Position numbers and translations under genes: made by a program. This document shows, piece after piece, positions 54,403 to 63,562 of a DNA stretch of 64,000 bases (positions are counted from its first letter, which is position 1; the number at the start of each line of letters is the position of its first letter). The notes under the pieces were generated by a model. That model had not been told where the DNA came from. It ran no database searches and was given only the letters and a program-made list of their open reading frames with translations. Source of the stretch: [Bacillus] enclensis (GTDB lineage: Bacteria; Bacillota; Bacilli; Bacillales; Bacillaceae_B); NCBI RefSeq assembly GCF_001456935.1, contig NZ_KQ758482.1, forward strand, positions 786,249 through 850,248, written 5' to 3'.

Positions 54403-55077
54403 TTATAGCGGTCCAGAAATACCTTGCTTACGGATCATCAGGAAGTGGGCTCCCATCAATCCAAGTAGAGCAGCAGGCAGGAAGAAAACGTGAATGGCGA
54501 AGAAACGAGTCAATGTCTGTGCACCGACAATATGAGCATCTCCAGCCAGGAGCATTTTCACCTGATCTCCGATAAACGGTGTTGCACCGGCTATCTCAAG
54601 ACCTACCTTTGTCGCAAATAGCGCTTTCATATCCCACGGTAATAAATAACCCGTGAAACCAAGGCCCAGCATGACAAAGAAGATAAGTACTCCAACAACC
54701 CAGTTTAATTCACGAGGTTTCTTGTATGCACCTTGGAAGAATACTCGCAGTGTATGTAAGAACATCATTACGATTACCAAGCTTGCTCCCCAGTGGTGCA
54801 TCCCGCGGACAATTTGTCCGAAGGCTACTTCATTTTGCAGATAATATACAGATTCCCAAGCGTTTTTGATATCAGGTACATAGTACATTGTCAGGAACAT
54901 ACCTGAAAGGATTTGAATCACGGTTACGAAGAATGTCAGACCGCCAAAACAGTAAACAAACGCAGAAAAATGGTGCGCAGGGTTTACGTGTTCGGGAACT
55001 TCGTGATCCGCGATATCCCGCCACAAAGGCGTAATGTCCAAACGCTCGTCAACCCAGTCATAGATTTTGTTCAGCAC
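54403..55077 (-). CDS. qcrB: menaquinol-cytochrome c reductase cytochrome b subunit QcrB
   Basis: The 224-residue protein has four transmembrane helices and two pairs of heme His (HHWGASLVIVMMFLHTL and FAIHVFFLPAALLGLMGAHF). FTGYLLPWDMKA is the quinol-site segment. It is cytochrome b6-like. The start is a GTG with GGGGG upstream. It is 13 bp after qcrA. Confidence 0.96.
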   Translation of the reverse strand: MLNKIYDWVDERLDITPLWRDIADHEVPEHVNPAHHFSAFVYCFGGLTFFVTVIQILSGMFLTMYYVPDIKNAWESVYYLQNEVAFGQIVRGMHHWGASLVIVMMFLHTLRVFFQGAYKKPRELNWVVGVLIFFVMLGLGFTGYLLPWDMKALFATKVGLEIAGATPFIGDQVKMLLAGDAHIVGAQTLTRFFAIHVFFLPAALLGLMGAHFLMIRKQGISGPL

Positions 55078-55090
55078 AGATTACGCCCCC

Positions 55091-55600
55091 TTACTTAACA
55101 TATTTATTTGGTTCAGGTTGTCCAAGGTATAAAATACCGTCTTTTTCTTTTGTCGGATATGTATCCAACGGTGCTGTCGGCGGTGTACCGGGAATATTCT
55201 TACCATTCTTTTCATACATCCCGCCATGGCAAGGGCAATAGAACTTTTCTGGATTATTCTTGTCTCCACCCCAGTTGACCGTACATCCAAGATGCTTACA
55301 TACCGGTGAAAGAGCAACAATTTTCCCTTCCTTGTTCTTATAGACCCAAGCAGTCTGAGTTACTTCTGATGTGTACCACGCATCTTTCTGTTCATAAGAA
55401 TAATCGACACGAACAGGCTCATTTGTTAATTCTGAAACTTTTTGTTTCGTCGCTATGAAGTCTCCGGCTGCTTCTGTCTTCAATACTGGATCGACAGCGA
55501 ATCGAACCATCGGCATTAGCATTCCGGCAGCCATGAAACCGCCTACACCCGTAAGTGTATAGTTAAGGAATTGACGTCTAGATACACGTTGCTTGCTCAT
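55091..55600 (-). CDS. qcrA: menaquinol-cytochrome c reductase Rieske subunit QcrA
   Basis: The 169-residue protein has a Tat-like start (VSRRQFLNYTLTGVGG), one membrane helix and the Rieske cluster motifs CKHLGC and CPCHGG. It takes electrons from menaquinol to the high-potential chain. The ATG at 55600 has an AGGGGGG site; a longer frame to 55651 is unlikely. Confidence 0.96.
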   Translation of the reverse strand: MSKQRVSRRQFLNYTLTGVGGFMAAGMLMPMVRFAVDPVLKTEAAGDFIATKQKVSELTNEPVRVDYSYEQKDAWYTSEVTQTAWVYKNKEGKIVALSPVCKHLGCTVNWGGDKNNPEKFYCPCHGGMYEKNGKNIPGTPPTAPLDTYPTKEKDGILYLGQPEPNKYVK

Positions 55601-55742
55601 CCTTTTCCCCCCTCTATCGCGTAAGGTAAGTCCATCGGACATATTTCGCACAAATATAAAACTAGGACATAACTATGATATATTAAACTTATTACAAGGT
55701 CAATAACTCAATAAACTAAAAGATGGATACAATGTGAAGTTT

Positions 55743-56204
55743 TTATGAATTTTTTTGCCATTTTTGTACAATTATGTTCAGGAGTTGTTTCACCTGATCT
55801 TCCATGATCGAGTGCTTATACTGTTCGTCCAGATGTTCGAGCGGAATGGACGGAACCCATATCAATTGGTCATTTAACTGCTGCTCTGATTTTTTCCAAT
55901 TGCTGTCGGAAGTGAGGAAGAAAACATGTTTCACCCCGCTGTCTTTCAGGCGGCTCCCCCATTCCTGCAGCTCACCTGCCTTTTCTTCGGTCCTGCCCAT
56001 CAGATAAGTGAATGCCGGAGTCATGATCATGCGCCCTTTGAACTGCCTTTCCAAGTGAAACGTCAAAAGCGAAATAAATTCAGTCTGTGCAGCCGACGTT
56101 TTTATTTCCGGTGAAAAATCAATCGGGACAACAGGAATCACAGCGGTATCTATGTATTCTTTCTCAGTTTCAAAGACTTCAATATCTTTTACATTCCAAT
56201 TCAT
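55743..56204 (-). CDS. ypiF: YpiF family protein (DUF2487)
   Basis: The 153-residue soluble protein has AVIPVVPIDFSPEIK and FFLTSDSNWKKSE and matches YpiF in size and place just upstream of qcrA. The function is unknown. The ATG at 56204 follows GAGGG. Co-transcription with qcrABC is possible but there are 142 bp between them. Confidence 0.83.
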   Translation of the reverse strand: MNWNVKDIEVFETEKEYIDTAVIPVVPIDFSPEIKTSAAQTEFISLLTFHLERQFKGRMIMTPAFTYLMGRTEEKAGELQEWGSRLKDSGVKHVFFLTSDSNWKKSEQQLNDQLIWVPSIPLEHLDEQYKHSIMEDQVKQLLNIIVQKWQKNS

Positions 56205-56325
56205 CAAATTCCCTCACTTTTTCTTTTCTTTCATACCTCCCATCATATCATTTTGTGTGCCTTCAATAAAAGGAAAATTCTCTTATTCTGTAGTATGTAC
56301 AATATTATGGCAGGTATGACCCCAA

Positions 56326-56362
56326 AGAAAAAAAGAATGAGGGAAACCCTCATTCTTTTTTC
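56326..56362 (-). terminator. terminator overlapping the ypiB stop
   Basis: GAATGAGGG and CCCTCATTC close a tight 3-nt loop with A-run and T-run on the two sides. The 5' arm on the minus strand includes the last codons of ypiB. Confidence 0.85.
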
Positions 56363-56898
56363 ACGAGATTATTCAATTCTGCCGTTAATGCAGTGAACCT
56401 TTCTTTATCTCCGCTGTCCAATGCGGAATCGATCGCTTGAAGCAGCCTGTTTTTCTGAAATGAATGGAGACTATCTTCCAGGAATTGTTCTGCCAGCAGC
56501 CGGTCTTTTTCATTGATAAGCAGATACTTAGGCATAAAAGGATTTTCTTCCAATACAGCTGCAAACTGATAACTGGAATTCGCTTTACTGAAATTCAATT
56601 GAATATAAATATCTTCATCTTTATTCAATCGGATATCATGAAATGATTTTTCAGCATCTGTCGTCATGATGTTTTCCTTATAGAACCGGAAAGGTACATC
56701 CTCCACACAATGTGTCGACATGACCAGGCCTCTGGGACAATATTGCGACTCTTCTACAAAGTGAACCTTTTTCATTAATTGATCGTGGCTCATCAAATAA
56801 TTCAATATCCAGACGCATTCTCTTCTTTTCAATTGATAACGATTTAAAAACCAGCGGATAAATTCTTTCTTCTCGTTGACAGAAACAGGGGTGGTCAT
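56350..56898 (-). CDS. ypiB: YpiB family protein (UPF0302)
   Basis: The 182-residue protein has [39 protein letters not shown] and the C-terminal [17 protein letters not shown], which define the UPF0302/YpiB family. It may regulate LPS/phospholipid-type synthesis, but no firm role is known. GAGGAGGG precedes the ATG. It lies downstream of ypiA. Confidence 0.9.
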   Translation of the reverse strand: MTTPVSVNEKKEFIRWFLNRYQLKRRECVWILNYLMSHDQLMKKVHFVEESQYCPRGLVMSTHCVEDVPFRFYKENIMTTDAEKSFHDIRLNKDEDIYIQLNFSKANSSYQFAAVLEENPFMPKYLLINEKDRLLAEQFLEDSLHSFQKNRLLQAIDSALDSGDKERFTALTAELNNLVKKE

Positions 56899-57019
56899 TG
56901 GTTTCCCTCCTCTGCGAAATCCAGATTAAAATTAAGGTCCGTGTACCATATTAATTTCTTTTAAAGTCTGAATGAATGCACTTTCCGACAGCTTAACCGT
57001 GTGTCCCACATGCTGATTA

Positions 57020-58279
57020 TCATTCTTGCAGTCTTTCGATGAGATCCTGCCATTCGTCATTGGAAGGATCCATATCCAGCAGCCTGTTATAAATTTCGAG
57101 TGCTTCCTTCCTGAGACCTTCCTCCATCAGGAATTGTCCGTATTCGATCAGGAAGTCTTCGTGATTCTTAAAATAAGTATATGCAGCCCGGTATTGTTTT
57201 AATGCATCATTATATTGTTCAAGCCCTTCATATGCCTTCGCAAGATCCCAAGCCAGCTGTGGTTCTTCCTCACCCTCGGCGGCCAGCATCGCGGCAATTT
57301 CCAGCACATCATCGAAGCGGTCCTGGGTGAAGAATAACTTATTAATAAGCAGCGCCGCCTCCAGATATCCCGGGTCGAGCGCCAGTGAGTTCCTGAGGTA
57401 TGCTTCTGCTTGTTCATCCAACCCAAGCTTAAGGGATATTTTTCCCCCGAACAAACTCAATTCTTTATTAAACTCGTCCTGCTTGATTCCTTCCCTTATC
57501 GTCTCCAGGCTTTTATCGAGCTCTTCCTCATGCTCATAAGCCTTTGCAAGGAGTAAATATACCGAGTGATAATCAGGATCCAGCTCCTTGACGGAGACAA
57601 GCTTTTCGATGGCTGTTTCATAGTATCCGGCCTGGTATGCAGTAAAAGCGAAACCGAAAAGCGTATTGATTTCCAAATGCTCTTCTATGGCTTTTTCATA
57701 ATGGCCCAGGGCTTCTTCAAAGGAGCCCCCCACACTGTAAGCTTCAGCGAGCCGCTGGTGAATATAAGTTCCGCCAATTTCGGTGATGCCTTTATCAACA
57801 AGCTGGGTGTAGTATCTGATCGCTTCCAAGAACCTGCCTGTTTCCGCATATAATTCACCTAACCCAAATAGAATGACAGGTTCATCGGGCAGCAGGCCTT
57901 TGGCTTGAAGGAGCTTCTGTTCACTTACTTCGAATAAACCCTGCATCTGATACAAATCAGCCATCAGTAGCAATGCACGGGGATACGAACTGTCATCTTC
58001 TTCTATATGTGAAAGAAGCTCTATCGCCTCTTCCTCCTTGTCCATTTCGACCAGGACTTCCGCAAGTTCTATGATCAGTTCGCCCTCACCCGGATAATAT
58101 AAGAGTAAATTTTCATAAAGCTCCTTTGCTTCATTCAGAAACCCCAAGTGATGGAGCTCTTCAGCCAAGCTGAACTTTTCTTCGTGACTTCCAAACTTCA
58201 GTGTTTCGTTAAAGTGTTTTTTTGCTTCATCTAAATTACCTTCTTCCAAAGAAGTCAACATTTTTTCACTATGAGACAT
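57020..58279 (-). CDS. ypiA: TPR-repeat protein YpiA
   Basis: The 419-residue acidic protein consists of about eleven tetratricopeptide repeats, for example EAIRYYTQLVDKGI, EEALGHYEKAIEEH and NDALKQYRAAYTYF. It is a cytosolic interaction scaffold of unknown partner. Length and place match B. subtilis YpiA. Confidence 0.92.
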   Translation of the reverse strand: MSHSEKMLTSLEEGNLDEAKKHFNETLKFGSHEEKFSLAEELHHLGFLNEAKELYENLLLYYPGEGELIIELAEVLVEMDKEEEAIELLSHIEEDDSSYPRALLLMADLYQMQGLFEVSEQKLLQAKGLLPDEPVILFGLGELYAETGRFLEAIRYYTQLVDKGITEIGGTYIHQRLAEAYSVGGSFEEALGHYEKAIEEHLEINTLFGFAFTAYQAGYYETAIEKLVSVKELDPDYHSVYLLLAKAYEHEEELDKSLETIREGIKQDEFNKELSLFGGKISLKLGLDEQAEAYLRNSLALDPGYLEAALLINKLFFTQDRFDDVLEIAAMLAAEGEEEPQLAWDLAKAYEGLEQYNDALKQYRAAYTYFKNHEDFLIEYGQFLMEEGLRKEALEIYNRLLDMDPSNDEWQDLIERLQE

Positions 58280-58335
58280 ATTTATTTCCTTTCTATCGAG
58301 CTATGATAGTACATTCAGGTCGTTACCTGGTCCTG

Positions 58336-59235
58336 TCAGGTGAAGAAACCCGGTGTCTGGATCTTGAGCTCTTTACCTGCACCAGGATGAAAGTAGGTTC
58401 GGCCGTTTAAAAAATGGTACTTCCCTCTATTCATTGTACATTTCAAAACGTGACTTTCATAATGAAACAAACTATCGTCAGGTGACTGGTCCATTTCTTT
58501 TTTCATATAGAGGTTATAACTTATTTCTCCACCAGGGAGAAAATTTCCTCTATGTGGATACATGCCAATTTTTTTCAATTGTGATATAGACATCGGGACT
58601 TTCTGCTTCATTTCATCAGAAAAATGAGGGATATTCTCGGAACTCATCGTTTTTTGCCACATTCTAAGATGCTTCATCTTTTGCTTTTTGTCCAGTTTTG
58701 TCGTAAAAAAGGGGACAAAAGTAATACGATAATCATAGAGCAATCCTTTAACCCATCCCCATTTGATTGATCGGAATGCTTCCATGTCATCCACTTCCAC
58801 CCATATGACAGGTACCCGGTTACGTTTACATAAACGGATTACTTCAGGTGTGATCAAATGTGCGGGAGCAGAAAGTCCGATGGTATAATCAAGCGGGCTG
58901 CTTAAAAGGGACGTTTTGCGCTCCTCCAGTTTCCCCAAAAATTCAAATTCGTAGGAAATGGTAAAGGATGTAAGGATCGTTGCACAGCCTTTTGAGATAA
59001 AGTGGTCCAAAAAATATGTTTTGAATGAGGAAAAATCAAGGTCAACAGGGAGGTTTGTGTCACATATCACATGAGACGGTGTCATTATGAAAGGTGAGAT
59101 ATTCAATCGTATGTGACTGTAATAAGAAAATTTTTCACGAATCGCGGCTATCTTGTCATCTTCCACCAGGAAAGATACTCTGCGGTTCGATTCATCAGTG
59201 GCATACAGGGCATCTTCAATGATATACTTACTCAT
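58336..59235 (-). CDS. degenerate amidohydrolase-like protein
   Basis: The 299-residue protein begins YIIEDALYATDESNRRVSFL and VEDDKIAAIRE, which resembles the composite beta-sandwich start of amidohydrolases. The segment that normally holds the metal-binding PGFIDxHxH reads IMTPSHVICDTNLP here, followed by an FISKGCATILTSF that resembles the usual GVTT region. The metal ligands seem lost. It is probably non-enzymatic or a diverged enzyme; I do not know its role. The ATG at 59235 has an AAGGTGG site. Confidence 0.55.
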   Translation of the reverse strand: MSKYIIEDALYATDESNRRVSFLVEDDKIAAIREKFSYYSHIRLNISPFIMTPSHVICDTNLPVDLDFSSFKTYFLDHFISKGCATILTSFTISYEFEFLGKLEERKTSLLSSPLDYTIGLSAPAHLITPEVIRLCKRNRVPVIWVEVDDMEAFRSIKWGWVKGLLYDYRITFVPFFTTKLDKKQKMKHLRMWQKTMSSENIPHFSDEMKQKVPMSISQLKKIGMYPHRGNFLPGGEISYNLYMKKEMDQSPDDSLFHYESHVLKCTMNRGKYHFLNGRTYFHPGAGKELKIQTPGFFT

Positions 59236-59298
59236 CTTTCCACCTTCCTTTATAGACAAGCTATGTATAAAGGAGAAGGGAAATGACTCATTGACATA

Positions 59299-59333
59299 AT
59301 TTTAAGGAAGAAGAACAAGTCTTCTTCCTTAAA
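59299..59333 (-). terminator. terminator of aroA
   Basis: TAAGGAAGAAG and CTTCTTCCTTA form an 11-bp stem with a 7-nt loop. The minus strand continues TTAAAATT, a weak T-tract. Confidence 0.65.
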
Positions 59334-59338
59334 CAAGA

Positions 59339-60625
59339 TTAATCAGTTAACTTCCCGAGGTGATCAAAGAAGTCCGGATAAGATATGTTGATTGCTTCCG
59401 AATTTCCCAGAAATACAGGGGATTCAGTAATTAATGAGGCTACCGCCAGCGTCATCCCAATCCGGTGGTCCCCCCATGAATCAACTTCTGCACCTTGGAG
59501 GGATTTCTTCCCTTTGATGATCATCCCATCCTCCGTAGCTTCTATATCCGCACCAAGCTTCTTCAGCTCATTCACGACGGCGTCGATTCTGTTTGTTTCT
59601 TTCACCTTGAGTTCTTCTGCGTCTTTGATGATAGTTGTACCCTGTGCCTGGGTTGCCAAGAGGGCAATGACCGGGATTTCATCTATCAGGGCGGGTATCA
59701 GTTCACCGCCGATTTCTGTACCCTGTAGTTCCGAGAATTCGACCAGGATATCCCCGATTCTTTCACCCGCTCCAGTTTTTTCAGTTATTTCCATTTTCGC
59801 GCCCATTCTTTGCATCACCTCGATGATGCCGGTTCTGGTCTCATTCAGGCCTGTATTCTTTAACATTACCCGGCTGCCGGGTACAATCGCAGCGGCTGTC
59901 ATAAAGAACGCAGCACTGGAAATGTCACCAGGCACGTATACACTTGTCCCTTTCAACTGCTGTCCGCCCCGCAATTTGATGGTATCGCCTTCCCTGTCTA
60001 TTTCACCACCGAATTCGATGATCATTTTCTCAGTGTGATCCCTTGTTCTCTCGGGTTCGATGACCTCTGTCACACCCTCTGCCTGAAGCCCTGCAAGCAG
60101 GATGGCGGACTTCACCTGCGCACTTGCCACGGGCAGAGTGTATCGCATTGCTTTCAAGTTGCCTCCCCGGATTGATAATGGGGTGAAATTCCCTTCCTCA
60201 CGCCCATCGATCTTTGTCCCAAAAAGCTTCAGCGGGTCCGTAACCCTTTTCATGGGCCGTTTCGCAATTGATTCATCGCCGAGCATGACAGAATGAAACG
60301 GCCTGCCTGCGAGCAGACCCATCATCAGCCTGGTCGTGGTCCCTGAATTACCCGTGTCAAGTACTTCAGATGGCTCGGTTAATGAGTCCCAGCCCTTCCC
60401 TTCCACGAGTACTTCGTCACCCTGTATATCAATTTTCACGCCCAGCCTCTTGAAGCATGCGATTGTGCTTAAGCAATCTTCCCCCATTAAAAAATTATGG
60501 ATCCTCGTTTCACCTTCTGCAACAGAACCGAACATGACAGCCCGGTGGGAAATGGATTTATCCCCAGGTACTTGCAGTTCGCCATTTAGACCGTGTGATG
60601 GTTTTGTTAATTTACGTGTGTCCAT
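59339..60625 (-). CDS. aroA: EPSP synthase (3-phosphoshikimate 1-carboxyvinyltransferase)
   Basis: The 428-residue enzyme has [58 protein letters not shown] and [13 protein letters not shown]. It makes EPSP in the shikimate pathway (called aroE in B. subtilis). The ATG at 60625 follows AAGGAGG; the frame extends to 60754, but that part is encoded by the adjacent mobile element. The element separates the gene from tyrA. Confidence 0.96.
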   Translation of the reverse strand: MDTRKLTKPSHGLNGELQVPGDKSISHRAVMFGSVAEGETRIHNFLMGEDCLSTIACFKRLGVKIDIQGDEVLVEGKGWDSLTEPSEVLDTGNSGTTTRLMMGLLAGRPFHSVMLGDESIAKRPMKRVTDPLKLFGTKIDGREEGNFTPLSIRGGNLKAMRYTLPVASAQVKSAILLAGLQAEGVTEVIEPERTRDHTEKMIIEFGGEIDREGDTIKLRGGQQLKGTSVYVPGDISSAAFFMTAAAIVPGSRVMLKNTGLNETRTGIIEVMQRMGAKMEITEKTGAGERIGDILVEFSELQGTEIGGELIPALIDEIPVIALLATQAQGTTIIKDAEELKVKETNRIDAVVNELKKLGADIEATEDGMIIKGKKSLQGAEVDSWGDHRIGMTLAVASLITESPVFLGNSEAINISYPDFFDHLGKLTD

Positions 60626-60645
60626 GGTTTTCCTCCTTAATCGAT

Positions 60646-60817
60646 GGCTGTTTTCTAAAAGATTGTTGCTTTTCGTAAATAGGCTTATAACCTTATTGCA
60701 GCTTGTGGACGTACTCTTTTCGAACTCAATCTTCAACAAGAGACGGACGGACAACTCGAAAATACCAAAGTTCCGGTATTTTCTTGGTTGTGAAGCAACA
60801 AAGTATACGAAAAGAGC
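60646..60817. mobile_element. MITE-like element, copy 2 (172 bp), between tyrA and aroA
   Basis: The element starts GGCTGTTTTCTAAAAG and ends ACGAAAAGAGC, like copy 1 at 25327-25497. The ends are highly similar between copies and the centre has diverged. It is flanked by TTAATCGAT (60637-60645) and CTAATCGAT (60818-60826), a 9-bp duplication with one mismatch. An internal GAAAATACC...GGTATTTTC hairpin is present. It encodes nothing. Confidence 0.87.
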
Positions 60818-61921
60818 CTAATCGATAAACAATTCGTATGCTGTTTTTTCTTTAAGACAAAACACTGCTCTTTCCCTGTCTTCTATGGTTTGGAAGCTGA
60901 TAACCAAAACTCCGTATACATCCTCCCTGGTTTCCAGGATACGGATATTTGTCAAACTGATTTTTTCCTCTGCTAAATAGGCCGTCACTTCAGAAATGAC
61001 CCCCGGGTAATCCGGGATGTCTATATACAAATCATAAAAGGCCGGTATGGCTCCTTTGGCCAGGACCGGAAGCTCGTCCCTGAAAACCTTCGCCTCATAA
61101 AAATATCGATATAATTCTTCCGCATCCTTTTCTTTGACCATATGGATGACTTCTTCCATTTCTATTTTCCACTTTTCCAGGATGTCCATCAAGACCTGAC
61201 TATTCTGCATGGTGATGTCTTTCCACATCACCGGGCTGGAAGAAGCGATTCTGGTAATATCCCTGAAACCGCCTGCAGCAAGCCTTCTTAAATATGGGTG
61301 TTCCTGTGAAGAATCCTTCGCCTGGTGCACAAGTGAAGCGGCGATGATATGTGGAAAGTGGCTGATCATCCCTGTAAGTTCATCGTGCTCTTTCGGAGGG
61401 ACGATAAGGAATTTTGCACGTGTGCCGCCCAGCCACTTCTCAAGCGATTGAATCTCATGGTCTTCTATATTCTCAGAAGGGGTAAACATATAGAAGGCAT
61501 TCTCAAACAGAATTTTCTTAGCTGCACTCACGCCGCTCTTATGGGATCCCGCCATCGGGTGACCTCCAATGAAGGGAATCCCCTTTTCACTCAGCGGGCG
61601 TGCTGCTTTCATGATTTGTCCCTTTGTACTTCCCGTATCGGTAATGATGACACCCTGTTTCAGATTCGTATTATGTAAGATTTTCATTATCTTTTCCGTT
61701 TGGGTCACCGGTGTCGAGATGATGATAAGATCCGCTTTCTCAGCAGCATGCTCAAAGGTCTGCGCCATTTCATCAATGACACCGAGTGTTTTTGCAAGTC
61801 GCAATTCTTTTTGATTCACATCGTATCCAATGATCGTTGCATGGGGATGCTCTTCCTTTATGCACAGGGCAAGCGAGCCGCCGATAAGTCCCATCCCTAC
61901 AATTAATACATTGCCTTCCAT
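60818..61921 (-). CDS. tyrA: prephenate dehydrogenase with ACT domain
   Basis: The 367-residue protein has the NAD-binding VLIVGMGLIGGSLAL, GGHPMAGSHKSG and a C-terminal ACT domain (about 295-365, starting LYIDIPDYPGVISEV) for feedback by tyrosine. It makes 4-hydroxyphenylpyruvate. The ATG at 61921 is best spaced from GGGAG; 61927 is an alternative. Its stop codon TAG lies inside the target duplication of the adjacent element. Confidence 0.95.
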   Translation of the reverse strand: MEGNVLIVGMGLIGGSLALCIKEEHPHATIIGYDVNQKELRLAKTLGVIDEMAQTFEHAAEKADLIIISTPVTQTEKIMKILHNTNLKQGVIITDTGSTKGQIMKAARPLSEKGIPFIGGHPMAGSHKSGVSAAKKILFENAFYMFTPSENIEDHEIQSLEKWLGGTRAKFLIVPPKEHDELTGMISHFPHIIAASLVHQAKDSSQEHPYLRRLAAGGFRDITRIASSSPVMWKDITMQNSQVLMDILEKWKIEMEEVIHMVKEKDAEELYRYFYEAKVFRDELPVLAKGAIPAFYDLYIDIPDYPGVISEVTAYLAEEKISLTNIRILETREDVYGVLVISFQTIEDRERAVFCLKEKTAYELFID

Positions 61922-61958
61922 TCCCATTCTCTCCCTTTATCCTGACTAAAAACGTTGG

Positions 61959-61998
61959 AAAAAAAGCCGGACAGGTCAATCGTGCTGACCCTCCGGCT
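61959..61998 (-). terminator. terminator between hisC and tyrA
   Basis: On the minus strand AGCCGGAGGGTCA and TGACCTGTCCGGCT pair with a few mismatches around a 7-nt loop, and TTTTTTT follows. Only 37 bp separate the T-run from the tyrA start. Confidence 0.82.
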
Positions 61999-62014
61999 GG
62001 AGTCCATTCAATTA

Positions 62015-63115
62015 TCAGGATTGTTTTATAACCGCAAGAAACTCTTTCATCAATGAGATTAATTCTTCGTTTTGTTCACGGGAACCGACTGTAATCCGCA
62101 CTGATTGAGGATAGCCCAATGCCCCGCCGGACCGGACAATGTAACCTTTGCTCATCAAGTATTGAAATACTTCATCGCCGCTCAGTCCGAAATCAATCAG
62201 GATAAAATTCGCCTGGGATTTCATATATTTTAGTCCGGTGCTTTCACAAAACTCATAAAATTGCTGGAGTCCTTCACGGTTCTTTTCTCTGCATTGCTCG
62301 ATGAAAGCCTGGTCTTCCATGGCCTCCGCCGCCGCCCCCTGACCAAGGGAGTTGTTATTGAATGGCTCCCTGACCGGTTCCAATTTCCCTATGACGTCTC
62401 TGCTTCCAACTCCATAGCCGACCCTGAATCCTGCCAGCCCGTATGCTTTTGAAAAGGTCCGGGTTACAACCAATTGAGGATAAGATTCAATGAGGCTGAT
62501 TGAATCATAATAATCCCCAGCAGTGACATATTCATAGTATGCTTCATCCAAAACGACCAGGACGTCTGAGGGAACCTGGTCAAGGAAATGCAGAAGTTCT
62601 TCTTTACGGATATACTCACCGGTAGGATTATTCGGCGAACACAACCAGACGACAGCAGTAGTCCCGTCAATGCTGTCCAGCATCTTGGAGAGCTGATGCC
62701 TGCCTTCTTCGTCCAGAGGGACTTCCCTTACCTCTGCTCCTTCGACAATGGCATTATGTTTATACTGCGGAAATGTAGGTGCAGCCATCACGGTGCTTTT
62801 CGAAGGGTCCAAGAGAGCCCTGGATATGATTTGAATCACTTCATCGGAACCATTCCCGAAGATGAGCTGCCCGGGCTCCACCGATAAATGGCCGGCGACT
62901 TTCATGCGTAACCGCTTTGCGTAACCATCAGGATAGATGGCGTGTGAAGATGCATAATCATAGATGAAATTCTGTATTTGAGGAGAACAGCCGTAAGGAT
63001 TCTCATTCGATGCGAGCTTTACCACTTTCTCAAGACTGAATTGCTCTTTGACGTCTTCCATCGTTTTCCCGGGCTGATATGCTTTGAGATTGTGTAACTG
63101 TGATTTCCATTGCAT
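62015..63115 (-). CDS. hisC: histidinol-phosphate / aromatic aminotransferase
   Basis: The 366-residue PLP enzyme has KLASNENPYGCSP, SPNNPTGEYI, VVLDEAYYEY and the PLP Lys in TRTFSKAYGLAGFRVGYG. In B. subtilis the enzyme at this locus serves both histidine and Tyr/Phe synthesis. The ATG at 63115 follows AAGGAAG by 8 nt. It lies 57 bp after aroH. Confidence 0.95.
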   Translation of the reverse strand: MQWKSQLHNLKAYQPGKTMEDVKEQFSLEKVVKLASNENPYGCSPQIQNFIYDYASSHAIYPDGYAKRLRMKVAGHLSVEPGQLIFGNGSDEVIQIISRALLDPSKSTVMAAPTFPQYKHNAIVEGAEVREVPLDEEGRHQLSKMLDSIDGTTAVVWLCSPNNPTGEYIRKEELLHFLDQVPSDVLVVLDEAYYEYVTAGDYYDSISLIESYPQLVVTRTFSKAYGLAGFRVGYGVGSRDVIGKLEPVREPFNNNSLGQGAAAEAMEDQAFIEQCREKNREGLQQFYEFCESTGLKYMKSQANFILIDFGLSGDEVFQYLMSKGYIVRSGGALGYPQSVRITVGSREQNEELISLMKEFLAVIKQS

Positions 63116-63172
63116 ATACAAAACTTCCTTTCAATCCGTGAGTCAATTGACTATTAATTAATATTCCATTCT

Positions 63173-63538
63173 TTATTCACTCAAGTCCGGCCTTAACGAA
63201 ACGGCCTTCTTCAAATATATGTGCTTAATATCTTTTTGGGGACATCCTGTATTATAGTGGATCATCAGCCGGATACAGCGTTCCAGCCCTCCCGGCACAT
63301 CCAACTCCTGCATACACATCACGGGTACATATTTCCAGTCGTCAAATTCCCTTAACGCTTTGGCAGGAAATGCTCTTGTAATATCTGCAGTGGCCGAAAT
63401 GAAAACGGATGCCACCTTGTCGGGATCAATCCTGTTACTTGCGATCATTTCACCCAGCAGCTCGTGAGTTGAAAGGAGAATTTCCTTTTCGCTATTCTCT
63501 TCAACGGTTGTTGCTCCCCGGATTCCCCTCATCATCAT
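63173..63538 (-). CDS. aroH: chorismate mutase AroH
   Basis: The 121-residue monofunctional AroH-type enzyme has RGIRGATTVEENSEKEIL, FISATADITRAFPAKALRE, YVPVMCMQELDVPGGLERC and IYLKKAVSLRPDL. It makes prephenate from chorismate. Three ATGs in a row (63538, 63535, 63532) are possible starts; GGGAG favours the first or second. Confidence 0.95.
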   Translation of the reverse strand: MMMRGIRGATTVEENSEKEILLSTHELLGEMIASNRIDPDKVASVFISATADITRAFPAKALREFDDWKYVPVMCMQELDVPGGLERCIRLMIHYNTGCPQKDIKHIYLKKAVSLRPDLSE

Positions 63539-63562
63539 TCTCACTCTCCCTTTTATCCTTTT

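Noticed and set aside
59385-60038. 217-codon open frame on the + strand
   Set aside because: It is entirely antisense to aroA. Its Ser/Pro-rich translation is typical of a shadow frame, and aroA motifs are intact on the other strand.
60626-60754. N-terminal extension of aroA to 60754
   Set aside because: The extra 43 codons are encoded largely by the inserted element, while the ATG at 60625 has a strong AAGGAGG site and the family N-terminus.
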